Made by a program: the position numbers and the translations under genes. 55,114 nt of DNA, from contig WRCO01000004.1 in the NCBI GenBank assembly GCA_009783855.1, positions 1 to 55,114 of the forward strand. The letters are read 5' to 3'. Below the pieces are notes generated by a model, which searched no databases, had not been told where the DNA came from, and saw only the letters and a list, made by a program, of their open reading frames with translations. Source of the stretch: Alphaproteobacteria bacterium (GTDB taxonomy: Bacteria; Pseudomonadota; Alphaproteobacteria; Rs-D84). This document shows, piece after piece, positions 42,009-50,776 of the stretch; the first letter of the stretch is position 1; each line of letters begins with the position of its first letter.

Positions 42009-42020
42009 TTTATTTCCTTT

Positions 42021-42064
42021 TCGTGGCTCGTGGCTCGTGGCTATTTGCTAGCCACCAACACGAA
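42021..42064. repeat. Short heptamer palindrome, GTGGCTC type, rplB-rpsS
   Basis: CGTGGCTCGTGGCTCGTGGC and GCCACCAACACG around TATTTGCTA. It starts right after the rplB TAA with the same TTCGTG junction as other copies. Confidence 0.8.
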
Positions 42065-42901
42065 TTATTTCTTCTTCTTACTCAAATGCCTTGAACGAAT
42101 AATAAACTTACTCGTCGATTTGTTCTTGCGCGTGCGGTATCCCTTTGCCGGAACGCCGGTGCGGGATTGCGGCATGTGTCCTTTGGACTTTCCGTTTCCG
42201 CCGCCCATCGGGTGGTCGACCGGGTTTTGCGCGATACCGCGAACTGTCGGCCGGATGCCAAGCCAGCGTTTGCGTCCCGCTTTGCCAAGATTCACGTTGC
42301 GCTGATCCGGGTTGGACACGGCGCCGACGGTTGCGACGCAATCGGAATGAACTTTGCGCAATTCGCCAGAGTTCATTTTTATCTGGGCATATACGCCGTC
42401 TTTACCCATAAGTTGGGCATAGCATCCGGCGCTGCGCGCCAATTGTCCGCCCGCGCCCGGTTTCATTTCGACGTTGTGCACGATTGTTCCAATCGGCATA
42501 TTTTTAAGCGGCATGCAGTTGCCCGGCTTTATGTCCGCGGAATTTGCGGAAATAACAACATCGCCGACCGCCAGTTTTCGCGGCGCGATGATGTACGCCT
42601 TTTCGCCGTCTTTGTATTCTATCAAAGCGATGAACGCTGTGCGGTTCGGGTCGTATTCCAAACGCAGAACCGTCGCCGGCATATCTTTTTTGTTGCGCTT
42701 GAAATCGACAAGGCGATAACGGCGTTTGTGTCCGCCGCCCTGGTGATACACTGTGACATGGCCGAAATTATTGCGGCCGCCTTTGGATTTCATTCCGACG
42801 GTCAAAGATTTTTCCGGCGCGCCTTTGTGCAATTCGCTGCGGTCGACAAGCACGAGTCCGCGCATTCCAGGTGTATTAGGTTTATATTGTTTCAGTGCCA
42901 T
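42065..42901 (-). CDS. rplB: Ribosomal protein L2
   Basis: 278 residues: [37 protein letters not shown], the RNA-binding OB and SH3-like domains, and the conserved loop [17 protein letters not shown] near residues 229-246, which contains the His essential for peptidyl transfer support. The C-terminus is basic. AAGTGAG lies before the ATG, from the degraded repeat in the gap. Confidence 0.97.
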   Translation of the reverse strand: MALKQYKPNTPGMRGLVLVDRSELHKGAPEKSLTVGMKSKGGRNNFGHVTVYHQGGGHKRRYRLVDFKRNKKDMPATVLRLEYDPNRTAFIALIEYKDGEKAYIIAPRKLAVGDVVISANSADIKPGNCMPLKNMPIGTIVHNVEMKPGAGGQLARSAGCYAQLMGKDGVYAQIKMNSGELRKVHSDCVATVGAVSNPDQRNVNLGKAGRKRWLGIRPTVRGIAQNPVDHPMGGGNGKSKGHMPQSRTGVPAKGYRTRKNKSTSKFIIRSRHLSKKKK

Positions 42902-42909
42902 AATTTACT

Positions 42910-42942
42910 CACTTCGTTCATAGTGCCCAGTGTCTGCAACCG
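42910..42942. repeat. Degraded GGCACTA-type repeat, rplW-rplB
   Basis: The conserved GAACGAAGTGAG flank and one partial arm, TAGTGCCCAGTGTCTGC, remain. It appears to be an eroded copy. Confidence 0.55.
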
Positions 42943-43272
42943 CTATGCGGTAGCGATTTCAATTCTTTCCCCAGCCTTCAGGGTGATGTACGCCTTTTTG
43001 ACTGTCTTTTGCGTTCCTTTGAACTTTCCGCGGAAAGTTTTTGTTTTGCCTTTCTGAACAATTATGTTCACCGATTTCGGCACGACGTTGTATATTGCCT
43101 GAATCGCGCGGGCGATGTCTTTTTTGGTCGCGCGCATATCGACTTCGAACGCAAGTCCGCCGGTTTCGGCAAGCTTTGCCGACTTTTCCGAAATAATCGG
43201 TTTGCGAAGGACGTCAAACGTCCCCGCTGTCGCCGTTACTTTCTTTGCTTCTTTTTCTTTTTTTTCTGTCAT
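42943..43272 (-). CDS. rplW: Ribosomal protein L23
   Basis: 109 residues. A Lys/Glu-rich start (MTEKKEKEAKKVTATAGTF) precedes the L23 core: VLRKPIISEKSAKLAETGGL, the RNA-binding turn and GKTKTFRGKFKGTQKTVKKA. L23 docks trigger factor and SRP at the tunnel exit. In most genomes it follows rplD directly; here an unrecognised gene intervenes, ending five bases upstream. Confidence 0.96.
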   Translation of the reverse strand: MTEKKEKEAKKVTATAGTFDVLRKPIISEKSAKLAETGGLAFEVDMRATKKDIARAIQAIYNVVPKSVNIIVQKGKTKTFRGKFKGTQKTVKKAYITLKAGERIEIATA

Positions 43273-43277
43273 ATCCG

Positions 43278-43532
43278 TTAACCTTGTTTTGTCTTAGAGG
43301 CTGTTTTTTTATATCCCGCCCAAAAAGTGTTGTCTTGATATCTGTGAGAATCCATTAATTCTTTGCCTTGGCCGGACAGCGCTTTTTTCATCAAACTCCA
43401 CAAATCCATTTGGTACATGTCCCTGTCTGAAATCATTCTGAATTTCATTCCGAAGGAACCATCGCTCATAGCGTGCTCCGGCCATCTGCCTATGGATTTT
43501 ACCACGGAAAAATCTTCCAGTATCAGCTTCAT
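43278..43532 (-). CDS. Unrecognised small gene inserted between rplD and rplW
   Basis: 84 residues starting MKLILEDFSVVKSIGRWPEH, one base after the rplD stop (TAATATG), so translation is likely coupled. It is rich in Met, Trp and charged residues (FGMKFRMISDRDMYQMDLWS, LMKKALSGQGKELMDSHRYQ) and ends with a basic tail. No signal peptide, membrane helix or known motif is seen. It lies within the S10 cluster and must be co-expressed with ribosomal proteins. It shows no evident similarity to the other inserted gene at 38423. The family is unknown; a small RNA-binding or regulatory protein is conceivable but unsupported. Confidence 0.7.
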   Translation of the reverse strand: MKLILEDFSVVKSIGRWPEHAMSDGSFGMKFRMISDRDMYQMDLWSLMKKALSGQGKELMDSHRYQDNTFWAGYKKTASKTKQG

Positions 43533-43533
43533 A

Positions 43534-44154
43534 TTATCCCAGCCTTTTTTCGATTGCCGCAATCGCGTCTTTGGTCAGGACCAGGTTATTGTGTTTCAGA
43601 ATATCCAAAACATTCAACCCCATCGTCGGCAAGACATCAATGTACGGAATATTCGCGGTGGATTTTTTGAAATTCGCATCAATCGCATCGGCGCCGACGA
43701 ACAGCGCGTTCGTCAGTTTTAATTTGCCCAAGTGTTTTACCATCGTCGCTGTTTTTGCGGCCGCGACCTTTTCGGAATCAATGACCAAAAGCGTTCCGTC
43801 CTTCACCTTGGACGACAAAGCCATTTTAAGGCCAAGCGCGCGAATCTTTTTCGGCAATTCCGTCGCATGGTCGCGCGGATGCGGTCCGTGTACGACCGCG
43901 CCGCCGCGCATGTGAACGTTGAATCTTTCACCCTGGCGCGCGCGTCCGGTTTTTTTCTGTTTGACCATCTTTTTGGACGAACCGGTGATGTCGGACACTG
44001 TTTTTACTTTGTGCGTTCCGGCGCGCGCTTTGTTGCGCTGCCAAGTCACAACGCGGTGAAGGATGTCCGCGCGCGGCTCCAGCCCGAAAATGGTATCGAC
44101 CAAATCGGCCTTGCCAACCGCTTTTCCATCAAAATTTATAATATCGATTTGCAT
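43534..44154 (-). CDS. rplD: Ribosomal protein L4
   Basis: 206 residues from MQIDIINFDGKAVGKADLVD. A longer frame upstream would translate the repeat and the end of rplC and is rejected. The tunnel-lining loop SSKKMVKQKKTGRARQGERF and HMRGGAVVHGPHPRDHATEL are conserved. In E. coli L4 also represses the S10 operon leader; there is no leader here because the cluster continues from str. AAAGCGAG lies before the ATG. Confidence 0.96.
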   Translation of the reverse strand: MQIDIINFDGKAVGKADLVDTIFGLEPRADILHRVVTWQRNKARAGTHKVKTVSDITGSSKKMVKQKKTGRARQGERFNVHMRGGAVVHGPHPRDHATELPKKIRALGLKMALSSKVKDGTLLVIDSEKVAAAKTATMVKHLGKLKLTNALFVGADAIDANFKKSTANIPYIDVLPTMGLNVLDILKHNNLVLTKDAIAAIEKRLG

Positions 44155-44176
44155 TTCATGCTCGCTTTGCTTCGCA

Positions 44177-44205
44177 GGCACTAGGCACTGGGCACTAGGC
44201 ACTGG
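44177..44205. repeat. Single-arm GGCACTA-type repeat overlapping the rplC end
   Basis: GGCACTAGGCACTGGGCACT continuing with AGGCACTGG. It codes, on the minus strand, for the last residues (TSA) and the TAG stop of rplC. Confidence 0.85.
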
Positions 44206-44992
44206 TTTCTTCTTCCGTTTTAAGTTCTTCCGCAACAGGTTCTGTCGCGATTTCTTCCGCTTGTTCCGCGACCGCCTCGGCGACCTCTTCACCAATGATC
44301 ACAGGTTCCTGGCCACCGGTCACCGCCGATTTTGTCGGTGTCGGCAAATCCTTGTGTTCTATTTTCACCGCATCGGTGACAAGAACGAATGTTCCGTTCG
44401 CGCCCGGGACGCTGCCGGACACATAAATCAAATTATCTTCTTCGTTGATGCCGAATACTTTAAGGTTCTGGACAGTAACGGTTTCATTACCCATTTGTCC
44501 CGGCATCTTTTTACCTTTGAACACGCGGCCCGGCCATTCGCGCTGACCTGTGCCGCCAAGCGAACGATGCGCTTTAAGAACGCCGTGCGATGCTTCAAGT
44601 CCGGCAAAGTTATGACGTTTCATCGCGCCTTGGAAACCTTTGCCCTTTGATGTTCCTTGGGCGTCAATCATTTGACCTTCGACAAAATGTCCCGCCGACA
44701 TCGCCGTGCCAACAGGAATCAGACAATCTTCGGAAACGCGGAATTCGACAACTTTGCGATATGCTTTCACGCCCTCTTTCTTCGCCGCGACCAGTTGCGG
44801 TTTGTTGACATGTTTGTCTTTGGCTTCTTGGAATCCGACCTGGACCGCGACGTATCCGTGTTTGGACTGGGTGCGGTTGCCGATGACCGCACAATCGCCG
44901 ACGGACAGAACAGTGACGCCGTGCGCCACGCCTTTGTCGTCAAACAGGCGCGTCATCCCAATTTTTTTCGTTATCAATCCCGAACGTTTCAT
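44195..44992 (-). CDS. rplC: Ribosomal protein L3 with acidic tail ended by a repeat
   Basis: 265 residues. Standard L3 runs to about residue 215: MKRSGLITKKIGMTRLFDDK, KGKGFQGAMKRHNFAGLEAS, GHRSLGGTGQ-like and KKMPGQMGNETVTVQNLKV. A tail of about 45 residues rich in Glu and Ala follows (EEVAEAVAEQAEEIATEPVA). The last three residues and the stop are encoded by a heptamer array. L3 lies near the peptidyl transferase centre and starts 50S assembly. Confidence 0.96.
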   Translation of the reverse strand: MKRSGLITKKIGMTRLFDDKGVAHGVTVLSVGDCAVIGNRTQSKHGYVAVQVGFQEAKDKHVNKPQLVAAKKEGVKAYRKVVEFRVSEDCLIPVGTAMSAGHFVEGQMIDAQGTSKGKGFQGAMKRHNFAGLEASHGVLKAHRSLGGTGQREWPGRVFKGKKMPGQMGNETVTVQNLKVFGINEEDNLIYVSGSVPGANGTFVLVTDAVKIEHKDLPTPTKSAVTGGQEPVIIGEEVAEAVAEQAEEIATEPVAEELKTEEETSA

Positions 44993-45006
44993 TTTTATGC
45001 CTTTGT

Positions 45007-45315
45007 TTATAATTTTATCTTCACGTCAACTCCGGACGCCAAATCCAACTTCATCAAGGCATCTACTGTCTGAGGGGTTGGATTAACAATGTCGATAAGC
45101 CGCTTGTGGTTGCGGATTTCGAACTGTTCGCGGGATTTTTTATCCACGTGCGGCGAACGGTTGACCGTAAACTTTTGTATGTGTGTCGGCAAAGGAACAA
45201 GCTTTGCATCCGCGCCGGTGCGTTTCGCCGCTTTCACAATTTCTTCGACGGACGATTGCAACACGCGGTGGTCAAACGCTGTAAGCTTTATGCGAATTTT
45301 CGATGATGGAATCAT
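45007..45315 (-). CDS. rpsJ: Ribosomal protein S10
   Basis: 102 residues: [27 protein letters not shown]-like stretch [20 protein letters not shown], and [21 protein letters not shown]10 belongs to the 30S head and also works as the NusE transcription factor in antitermination. It begins the S10 part, following tuf after a palindrome rather than a new promoter. Confidence 0.97.
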   Translation of the reverse strand: MIPSSKIRIKLTAFDHRVLQSSVEEIVKAAKRTGADAKLVPLPTHIQKFTVNRSPHVDKKSREQFEIRNHKRLIDIVNPTPQTVDALMKLDLASGVDVKIKL

Positions 45316-45330
45316 TTCTTTTTTCCTTTG

Positions 45331-45400
45331 CTAGTGGCTGGCGACCTGTGCTGGCGGCTTGCGGTTGAACACCCGCCACCAGCACCAGTCGTCAGCGCGA
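45331..45400. repeat. Heptamer palindrome, GTGGCTG type, tuf-rpsJ
   Basis: Arms AGTGGCTGGCGACCTGTGCT and CCCGCCACCAGCACCAGTCG. It abuts the TAG stop of tuf; the AAAGGAAAAAAG after it serves rpsJ. Confidence 0.8.
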
Positions 45401-46588
45401 CTATTTCAATATCTTCGCAACAACTCCGGAACCGACCGTGCGTCCGCCTTCGCGGATGGCAAAGCGGCGACCTTCGTCCATGGCAATCGGCGCAATCAGC
45501 TTTACAGTGATGCGAACGTTGTCACCCGGCAAGACCATTTCTTTGTCTTTCGGAAGTTCGATTGTTCCGGTGACGTCTGTCGTCGAAAAATAGAACTGTG
45601 GGCGATAGTTGCTGAAAAACGCTGTGTGGCGGCCGCCTTCGTCTTTGGTCAAGATATAGACTTCGGCTTCAAAGTCCGTGTGCGGGGTGATAGAGCCCGG
45701 TTTGCACAGAATCTGGCCGCGTTCCACGTCTTCTTTCTTTGTGCCGCGCAAAAGCAGTCCGACATTGTCGCCCGCTTCGCCGGTGTCAAGCAATTTGCGG
45801 AACATTTCGACGCCGGTGACGGTTGTTTTTGTTGTCGGGCGAAGGCCGACGATTTCAACTTCTTCGCCGACTTTGATAACGCCTGTTTCGATACGGCCGG
45901 TGACCACTGTGCCGCGACCGGTGATGGAGAACACGTCTTCAACCGGCATAAGGAACGGTTTTTCAACCGGGCGGGCCGGTGTCGGGATGAATGTATCAAG
46001 CGCATTCATCAGGTTGTCGATGGCTTCTTTGCCAAGCCCGTCCGATTTGCCTTCGACGGCGGAAACGGCAGAGCCGCGGATAATCGGAGTGTTCGCGCCG
46101 TCAAATCCGTTTGCGGACAACAGTTCGCGAAGTTCCATTTCGACAAGTTCCAACAGTTCTTCGTCTTTGGCAAGGTCGCATTTGTTAAGGAACACGACGA
46201 TGTGGCCGATACCGACCTGGCGCGCCAACAGAACGTGTTCACGTGTCTGGGGCATCGGGCCGTCGGTCGCCGCGCATACCAATATTGCGCCGTCCATCTG
46301 GGCCGCGCCGGTAATCATGTTTTTGACATAGTCGGCGTGCCCCGGGCAGTCGACGTGCGCATAGTGGCGGTTTTCGGTTTCATATTCGACGTGCGATGTG
46401 TTAATCGTTATGCCGCGCGATTTTTCTTCCGGCGCGTTGTCGATTTGCGCGACACCTTTGTTTCTGTCCGCGCCAACGCCATAGTGATGGACAATCGCGG
46501 CCGTCAGCGTGGTTTTACCATGGTCCACGTGACCGATTGTTCCAACGTTGACGTGCGGTTTTGTTCTTACGAACTTTTCTTTGGCCAT
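45401..46588 (-). CDS. tuf: Elongation factor Tu
   Basis: 395 residues. GTPase motifs: [14 protein letters not shown] (G1), [11 protein letters not shown] (G2), [13 protein letters not shown] (G3) and NKCD (G4). Domains 2 and 3 follow, with the C-terminal [15 protein letters not shown]. It brings aminoacyl-tRNA to the ribosome. This is the str-operon copy; no second copy is in the window. It lies 31 bases after fusA with AAGGAGAAAG before the ATG, a strong site that fits high expression. Confidence 0.98.
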   Translation of the reverse strand: MAKEKFVRTKPHVNVGTIGHVDHGKTTLTAAIVHHYGVGADRNKGVAQIDNAPEEKSRGITINTSHVEYETENRHYAHVDCPGHADYVKNMITGAAQMDGAILVCAATDGPMPQTREHVLLARQVGIGHIVVFLNKCDLAKDEELLELVEMELRELLSANGFDGANTPIIRGSAVSAVEGKSDGLGKEAIDNLMNALDTFIPTPARPVEKPFLMPVEDVFSITGRGTVVTGRIETGVIKVGEEVEIVGLRPTTKTTVTGVEMFRKLLDTGEAGDNVGLLLRGTKKEDVERGQILCKPGSITPHTDFEAEVYILTKDEGGRHTAFFSNYRPQFYFSTTDVTGTIELPKDKEMVLPGDNVRITVKLIAPIAMDEGRRFAIREGGRTVGSGVVAKILK

Positions 46589-46619
46589 AGCTTTCTCCTT
46601 TGGCTTAGTTTTGTTTTGT

Positions 46620-48701
46620 TTATTTGCTGTGTTTCTTAATCACTTCGTCTACGACATTCTGCGGCACGTCCGAATAGTGGGACAATTCCATATAGGGATT
46701 CGCCCGACCCTGGGACAAGGAACGCAGAGTTTTGACATATCCGAAAAGATTTGCCAGCGGTATATAGGCCTCGATAACCTGGTTGCCGAATTCCATCTTC
46801 ATGCCGTTGATTTGCCCGCGGCGGGAATTCATGTCGCCTATGATGTCGCCGGTATATTCTTCCGGTGTCGTTACCGAAACCTTCATAATGGGTTCCAGCA
46901 ATTTGGGACGCGATTCCTGCATCGCTTCGCGAAAGCAGGCGCGCGCGGCTATTTCAAAACAGAGAACGTTGGAATCGACTTCGTGATACTTTCCGTCCAA
47001 CAGGGTTGCCTTGAAATCTACGGTGGGATAGCCAAGCACGGTACCGGAATTTTGCGCTATCTTTAATCCTTTTTCGACGCCGGGGATATATTCTTTCGGA
47101 ATTGTTCCGCCGACAATTTTGTTTTCGAATTCGTATCCGGTGCCGGGTTCAAGCGGTTCGAAAGTAATTTCAACCTGGGCGTATTGACCGGAACCGCCGG
47201 ACTGTTTTTTATGGGTATATTGTTTGGTGACCGCGCGGCCGAACGCTTCGCGATACGCGATGCGCGGTTCGCCCGTGTTCGCTTCGACTTTGAATTCGCG
47301 AAGCAGGCGGTCGACAAGAATTTCCAAATGCAATTCGCCGACGCCGGAAAGAATAGTCTGGCCGGATTCCTGGTCGACATGCACGCGGAACGACGGGTCT
47401 TCTTTGGCCAAAGCCTGAAGCCCAAGGGCCATTTTTTCAATGTCCGCTTTGGATTTCGGTTCGATGGCGATCGACATGACCGGTTCCGGAATATGGATGC
47501 GTTGTAAAATAATCGGCTTTGATTCGTCGCAAAGCGTATCGCCGGTGATTGTTTCTTTAAGGCCGACAAGAACGACGATGTCGCCCGCCGACGCTTCTTT
47601 GATTTCTTCGCGGTTGTTCGAATGCATAAGCAACATGCGGCCGACGCGTTCGCGTTTGTCTTTGGATGAATTGAATACGTACGAGCCGGCGGAAAGCGTT
47701 CCGGAGAATATGCGGATGAACATGATGTTTCCGACATACGGGTCGTTTGCGATTTTGAATGCAAGCGCGCTGAACGGTTCTTTCGCGTCCGGTTTTCTGT
47801 CTTCTTCGGTTTCGCCGTCCATTTTCACGCCGGTGATTGTTCCAATGTCAAGCGGCGACGGAAGATAATCGACAACCGCGTCAAGCAGGGGTTCGACGCC
47901 CTTGTTCTTGAATGAAGTTCCGCACAGGATAGGATTGAAATTCTGAGCGATTGTTCCCTTGCGAAGAAGTCTTTTGATTGTGGCGACGTCGGGTTTGGTT
48001 CCTTCCATATATGCTTCCATAACCGCGTCGTCAAGCGTCACGACCTCTTCAATAAGCTTTTCGTGAAGTTCGTCGGCCTTTGCTTTCAAGTCGGCCGGAA
48101 TTTCTTTGATGGCGTAATCTTTGCCGGAATCGTCTTCCCATACAAGCGCGCGCATTTCAACGACATCGACAACGCCGCAGAAATCGGATTCGGCGCCGAT
48201 GGGAAAATTGATGACGACGGGATTTGCGCCAAGGCGTTCGCGTATCATGTCGATACAGCGGAAGAAATCGCCGCCGATTCTGTCCATTTTATTGATAAAG
48301 CAAATGCGCGGAACGTTATAACGATTTGCCTGGCGCCATACTGTTTCCGTCTGCGGCTGAACACCCGATACGGATTCGAATACCGCGACCGCGCCGTCAA
48401 GCACGCGAAGCGACCGTTCCACTTCGATTGTAAAGTCCACGTGACCCGGAGTGTCGATAAGATTGATGCGATGGTCGCGCCAAAAGCATGTGGTCGCGGC
48501 GGATGTGATGGTGATTCCGCGTTCCTGTTCCTGTGCCATCCAGTCCATGGTGGCGCCGCCGTCGTGCACTTCGCCGGTTTTGTGAATTTTTCCGGTACGG
48601 AACAAGATGCGTTCCGACGTAGTCGTCTTGCCGGCGTCAATGTGGGCCATGATGCCGATATTGCGGTAATCTTTCAAAGGTGCGGTTTTTCCAAGTGCCA
48701 T
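46620..48701 (-). CDS. fusA: Elongation factor G
   Basis: 693 residues, five domains. GTPase motifs [40 protein letters not shown] and NKMDR are intact. Domain IV ([20 protein letters not shown] region) and domain V with the C-terminal [18 protein letters not shown] match. It drives translocation and, with RRF, ribosome recycling. The gene sits between rpsG and tuf as is usual. The upstream palindrome ends in AAACGAGC before the ATG. Confidence 0.98.
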   Translation of the reverse strand: MALGKTAPLKDYRNIGIMAHIDAGKTTTSERILFRTGKIHKTGEVHDGGATMDWMAQEQERGITITSAATTCFWRDHRINLIDTPGHVDFTIEVERSLRVLDGAVAVFESVSGVQPQTETVWRQANRYNVPRICFINKMDRIGGDFFRCIDMIRERLGANPVVINFPIGAESDFCGVVDVVEMRALVWEDDSGKDYAIKEIPADLKAKADELHEKLIEEVVTLDDAVMEAYMEGTKPDVATIKRLLRKGTIAQNFNPILCGTSFKNKGVEPLLDAVVDYLPSPLDIGTITGVKMDGETEEDRKPDAKEPFSALAFKIANDPYVGNIMFIRIFSGTLSAGSYVFNSSKDKRERVGRMLLMHSNNREEIKEASAGDIVVLVGLKETITGDTLCDESKPIILQRIHIPEPVMSIAIEPKSKADIEKMALGLQALAKEDPSFRVHVDQESGQTILSGVGELHLEILVDRLLREFKVEANTGEPRIAYREAFGRAVTKQYTHKKQSGGSGQYAQVEITFEPLEPGTGYEFENKIVGGTIPKEYIPGVEKGLKIAQNSGTVLGYPTVDFKATLLDGKYHEVDSNVLCFEIAARACFREAMQESRPKLLEPIMKVSVTTPEEYTGDIIGDMNSRRGQINGMKMEFGNQVIEAYIPLANLFGYVKTLRSLSQGRANPYMELSHYSDVPQNVVDEVIKKHSK

Positions 48702-48723
48702 TTTTTTGCTCGTTTCTCTCGCC

Positions 48724-48790
48724 GTGCTGGTGACTCGTGCCGGTGACTCGTGGCTATCTACCAGCCATCAGCACCAACACCAACACGAAT
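48724..48790. repeat. Heptamer palindrome, GTGGCTG type, rpsG-fusA
   Basis: Arms GTGCTGGTGACTCGTGCCGG and CCAGCCATCAGCACCAACAC around TATCTA, close to the rpsG stop. Confidence 0.85.
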
Positions 48791-48794
48791 TATT

Positions 48795-49268
48795 TTACCA
48801 TCTGAAATGCGCGAACGCCTTGTTCGCGTCTGCCATTTTATGTGTGTCTGTCTTTTTCTTGAACGCGTTTCCGGAACCGGCAAGCGCGTCGCGAAGTTCG
48901 CCGAACAAACGTTCTTCCATCGAACGTTCGCCGCGTTTGCGCGCGAATTGGACAAGCCAGCGCAGCGCAAGGGTCTGTTGCCGTTCTTTGCGGACTTCGA
49001 CCGGAACCTGGTATGTCGCGCCGCCGACGCGGCGGCCTTTGACTTCGACAGACGGTTTAAGCGCGTCGACCGCGTCAAGGAACGCGACCAATTCGTTGCC
49101 ATCTTTCGCAACTTTTTTCAATCTTTCAAGCGCGCCGTACACGATGTTTTCGGCGACTTCTTTTTTACCGTCCCACATGATGACGTTAATCAATTTCGCA
49201 ACGACCAGATTGTTGTATTTGGAATCTGGAAGTATTTCGCGTTTTGTGGCTTGCTTTCTGCGTGACAT
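48795..49268 (-). CDS. rpsG: Ribosomal protein S7
   Basis: 157 residues: [60 protein letters not shown] and [21 protein letters not shown]7 starts assembly of the 30S head. It follows rpsL after an unusually wide gap of 153 bases that is mostly repeat. Confidence 0.97.
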   Translation of the reverse strand: MSRRKQATKREILPDSKYNNLVVAKLINVIMWDGKKEVAENIVYGALERLKKVAKDGNELVAFLDAVDALKPSVEVKGRRVGGATYQVPVEVRKERQQTLALRWLVQFARKRGERSMEERLFGELRDALAGSGNAFKKKTDTHKMADANKAFAHFRW

Positions 49269-49280
49269 TTTTTACTCGTT

Positions 49281-49425
49281 TCACTCGTAGGCACTAGGCA
49301 CTGGGCACTAGGCACTGGTTACTCACTTTATTTTATAAACCTTTATAAAACTTCAGTGCGGCTAGGCTGTTTTATTTTAACCCGGACTACTAGTGCCTAG
49401 TGCCTAGTGCCCAGTGCCCTGTCAG
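49281..49425. repeat. Long heptamer palindrome, GGCACTA type, rpsL-rpsG
   Basis: Left arm 49289-49319 and right arm 49389-49421 (CTAGTGCCTAGTGCCTAGTG) enclose about 70 bases of AT-rich sequence, more than in other copies. The conserved flank before the rpsG ATG is GTGAAACGAG. Confidence 0.85.
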
Positions 49426-49796
49426 GCTTTCTTCGCCTTTGCGCCATACAGCGAACGGCTTTGTTTTCTTGCGGCCACGCCCTGGGTATCCAAGACGCCG
49501 CGGATGATGTGATATTTGACACCCGGCAAGTCGCGCACTTTCCCGCCGCGTATCATGACGACGCTGTGTTCTTGAAGGTTGTGGCCTTCGCCCGGAATAT
49601 ATGCGGTGACTTCGCGTCCGTTTGCCAATTTGACACGGGCGACTTTACGTTGGGCCGAATTAGGTTTTTTCGGGGTGGTCGTGTAAACGCGCGTGCAAAC
49701 GCCGCGCTTTTGAGGATTTCCCTTCATATCCGGCGACTTGGAACGATTCGCAATCTTCTTGCGCGGTTTCCGAATCAGTTGGTTTACTGTTGGCAT
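49422..49796 (-). CDS. rpsL: Ribosomal protein S12 with Arg88
   Basis: 124 residues: [54 protein letters not shown] and [20 protein letters not shown]. Position 43 is the usual Lys, but position 88 is Arg (codon CGC) where most bacteria have Lys. Lys88 to Arg is a known streptomycin-resistance change in other species. S12 lines the decoding site. It is the first gene of the supercluster, behind a strong promoter and a leader of about 143 bases. Confidence 0.97.
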   Translation of the reverse strand: MPTVNQLIRKPRKKIANRSKSPDMKGNPQKRGVCTRVYTTTPKKPNSAQRKVARVKLANGREVTAYIPGEGHNLQEHSVVMIRGGKVRDLPGVKYHIIRGVLDTQGVAARKQSRSLYGAKAKKA

Positions 49797-49945
49797 CAGA
49801 TAACTCTTTGTTTTTTAATTGCTTTTTTGTGCAATAAATCCGCCCGGTTTATTTCATCGCAAAGTTGGCCATGATTATAAACCGTTGATTTTGGACAGAT
49901 TTCTGTACATAATTGCCTTTCGCCAGCATCGCGAAAAGCCCGCAT

Positions 49946-49974
49946 ACTATAAGGGCAAGACGGAGAAAAGTCAA
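49946..49974 (-). promoter_or_regulatory. Main promoter of the str-S10-spc-alpha supercluster
   Basis: TTGACT (49969-49974), 17-base spacer, TATAGT (49946-49951). Transcription should start near 49939, about 143 bases before rpsL. I see no clear protein-binding fold in that leader. Confidence 0.7.
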
Positions 49975-49987
49975 GAAAAAATGCGAA

Positions 49988-50017
49988 AAAATCCCCCGCC
50001 GGTTGGCGGGGGATTTT
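49988..50017 (-). terminator. Terminator of the outer-membrane barrel gene
   Basis: AAAATCCCCCGCC and GGCGGGGGATTTT form a 13-base-pair stem with a four-base loop, followed by a T run on the minus strand. Confidence 0.9.
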
Positions 50018-50034
50018 ATCTTGGCTCAAATAAC

Positions 50035-50649
50035 TTAGAATGTGTATCTCACACCAAGTTTGAACAGGTTTGTACCTTCGAAATCGGATTTACGTGCGTC
50101 CGAGCTTGTGCTCCAGCCCATTTTTCCAACATACATTTCCCAAACACGGTTGTATTCAAGGTCAAGGTTCAAACGGTCTGTAAGAGCATACGAAACGCCA
50201 AGGATGAACGAGCCGTCCATGGTCAATCGTGTAATCGACTGGCTGCCTGGTCCTGCGTTGCGTTGAAAGTCAAAGCTGAAATGGGACAATCCAAGACCGA
50301 CGGACGGTGTGAATCCTCTCCATTCCAGTTGTTTGATGTCATACAGAGCTCTTACTTCCCAAATACCAAAGGAACTTACGATTTCGTTGACGGAACCATA
50401 GAATTCGCCACCCTGCAACGTAACGTCCACATCAACATTGTTGTTAGCGTTCACGTTCGAGTCCGGGTTGTATTGAAACACATTGGCTTCCAAACGGAAT
50501 CCGTTTCCGAACGCCCAACCGACGTTACCACGGATAATTCCGTCATCAGCACTTCCGCCAAAGCCGAAGCCGCCGCCAACGTAAAGATTCGCGTTTGCGG
50601 AAGCTGTTACGCCCAAGACAAGCGCGGATGTTAAGAGTATTTTTTTCAT
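50035..50649 (-). CDS. Small outer-membrane beta-barrel protein
   Basis: 204 residues. Signal peptide MKKILLTSALVLGVTASANA, then about 184 residues of alternating strands (NLYVGGGFGFGG, RLEANVFQYN, LSHFSFDF, FILGVSYAL) ending in a C-terminal aromatic strand LFKLGVRYTF, the recognition signal for the BAM machinery. The size fits an eight-stranded barrel of the OmpA/Omp25/opacity type. Loops are Asn/Asp-rich. AAGGAG stands eight bases before the ATG and the promoter is strong, so it is probably abundant. The -10 box overlaps a GANTC methylation site. No periplasmic peptidoglycan-binding domain is present. Confidence 0.85.
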   Translation of the reverse strand: MKKILLTSALVLGVTASANANLYVGGGFGFGGSADDGIIRGNVGWAFGNGFRLEANVFQYNPDSNVNANNNVDVDVTLQGGEFYGSVNEIVSSFGIWEVRALYDIKQLEWRGFTPSVGLGLSHFSFDFQRNAGPGSQSITRLTMDGSFILGVSYALTDRLNLDLEYNRVWEMYVGKMGWSTSSDARKSDFEGTNLFKLGVRYTF

Positions 50650-50657
50650 GAGTTTTT

Positions 50658-50663
50658 CTCCTT
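50658..50663 (-). promoter_or_regulatory. Strong ribosome binding site of the barrel gene
   Basis: AAGGAG, eight bases before the ATG. Confidence 0.8.
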
Positions 50664-50694
50664 ATTTCCAACACACTATCGTGTCGATGTCGCG

Positions 50695-50723
50695 ATTCTA
50701 ATCATACAGTTCAAAAGAGTCAA
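50695..50723 (-). promoter_or_regulatory. Promoter of the barrel gene with GANTC in the -10 box
   Basis: TTGACT (50718-50723), 17-base spacer, TAGAAT (50695-50700). GATTC at 50694-50698 (GAATC on the coding strand) is a CcrM target that overlaps the -10 hexamer. Confidence 0.7.
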
Positions 50724-50776
50724 GAAATATTTTCAGGGTCTATCAATATATTATAACGGATTATAACAAAACGTGG

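Noticed and set aside
43534-44295. Longer L4 reading frame reaching into rplC
   Set aside because: The first 47 residues translate the heptamer repeat and the end of rplC; MQIDIINFDG is the conserved start.
45359-46639. A 426-residue open frame opposite tuf
   Set aside because: It is the reverse reading of a highly biased, conserved gene; the peptide has no plausible domain and tuf is certain.
32235-49425. Regular short repeats that might be taken for CRISPR-like units
   Set aside because: They are separated by whole ribosomal genes, are palindromic with internal heptamers, and have no spacers or cas genes.
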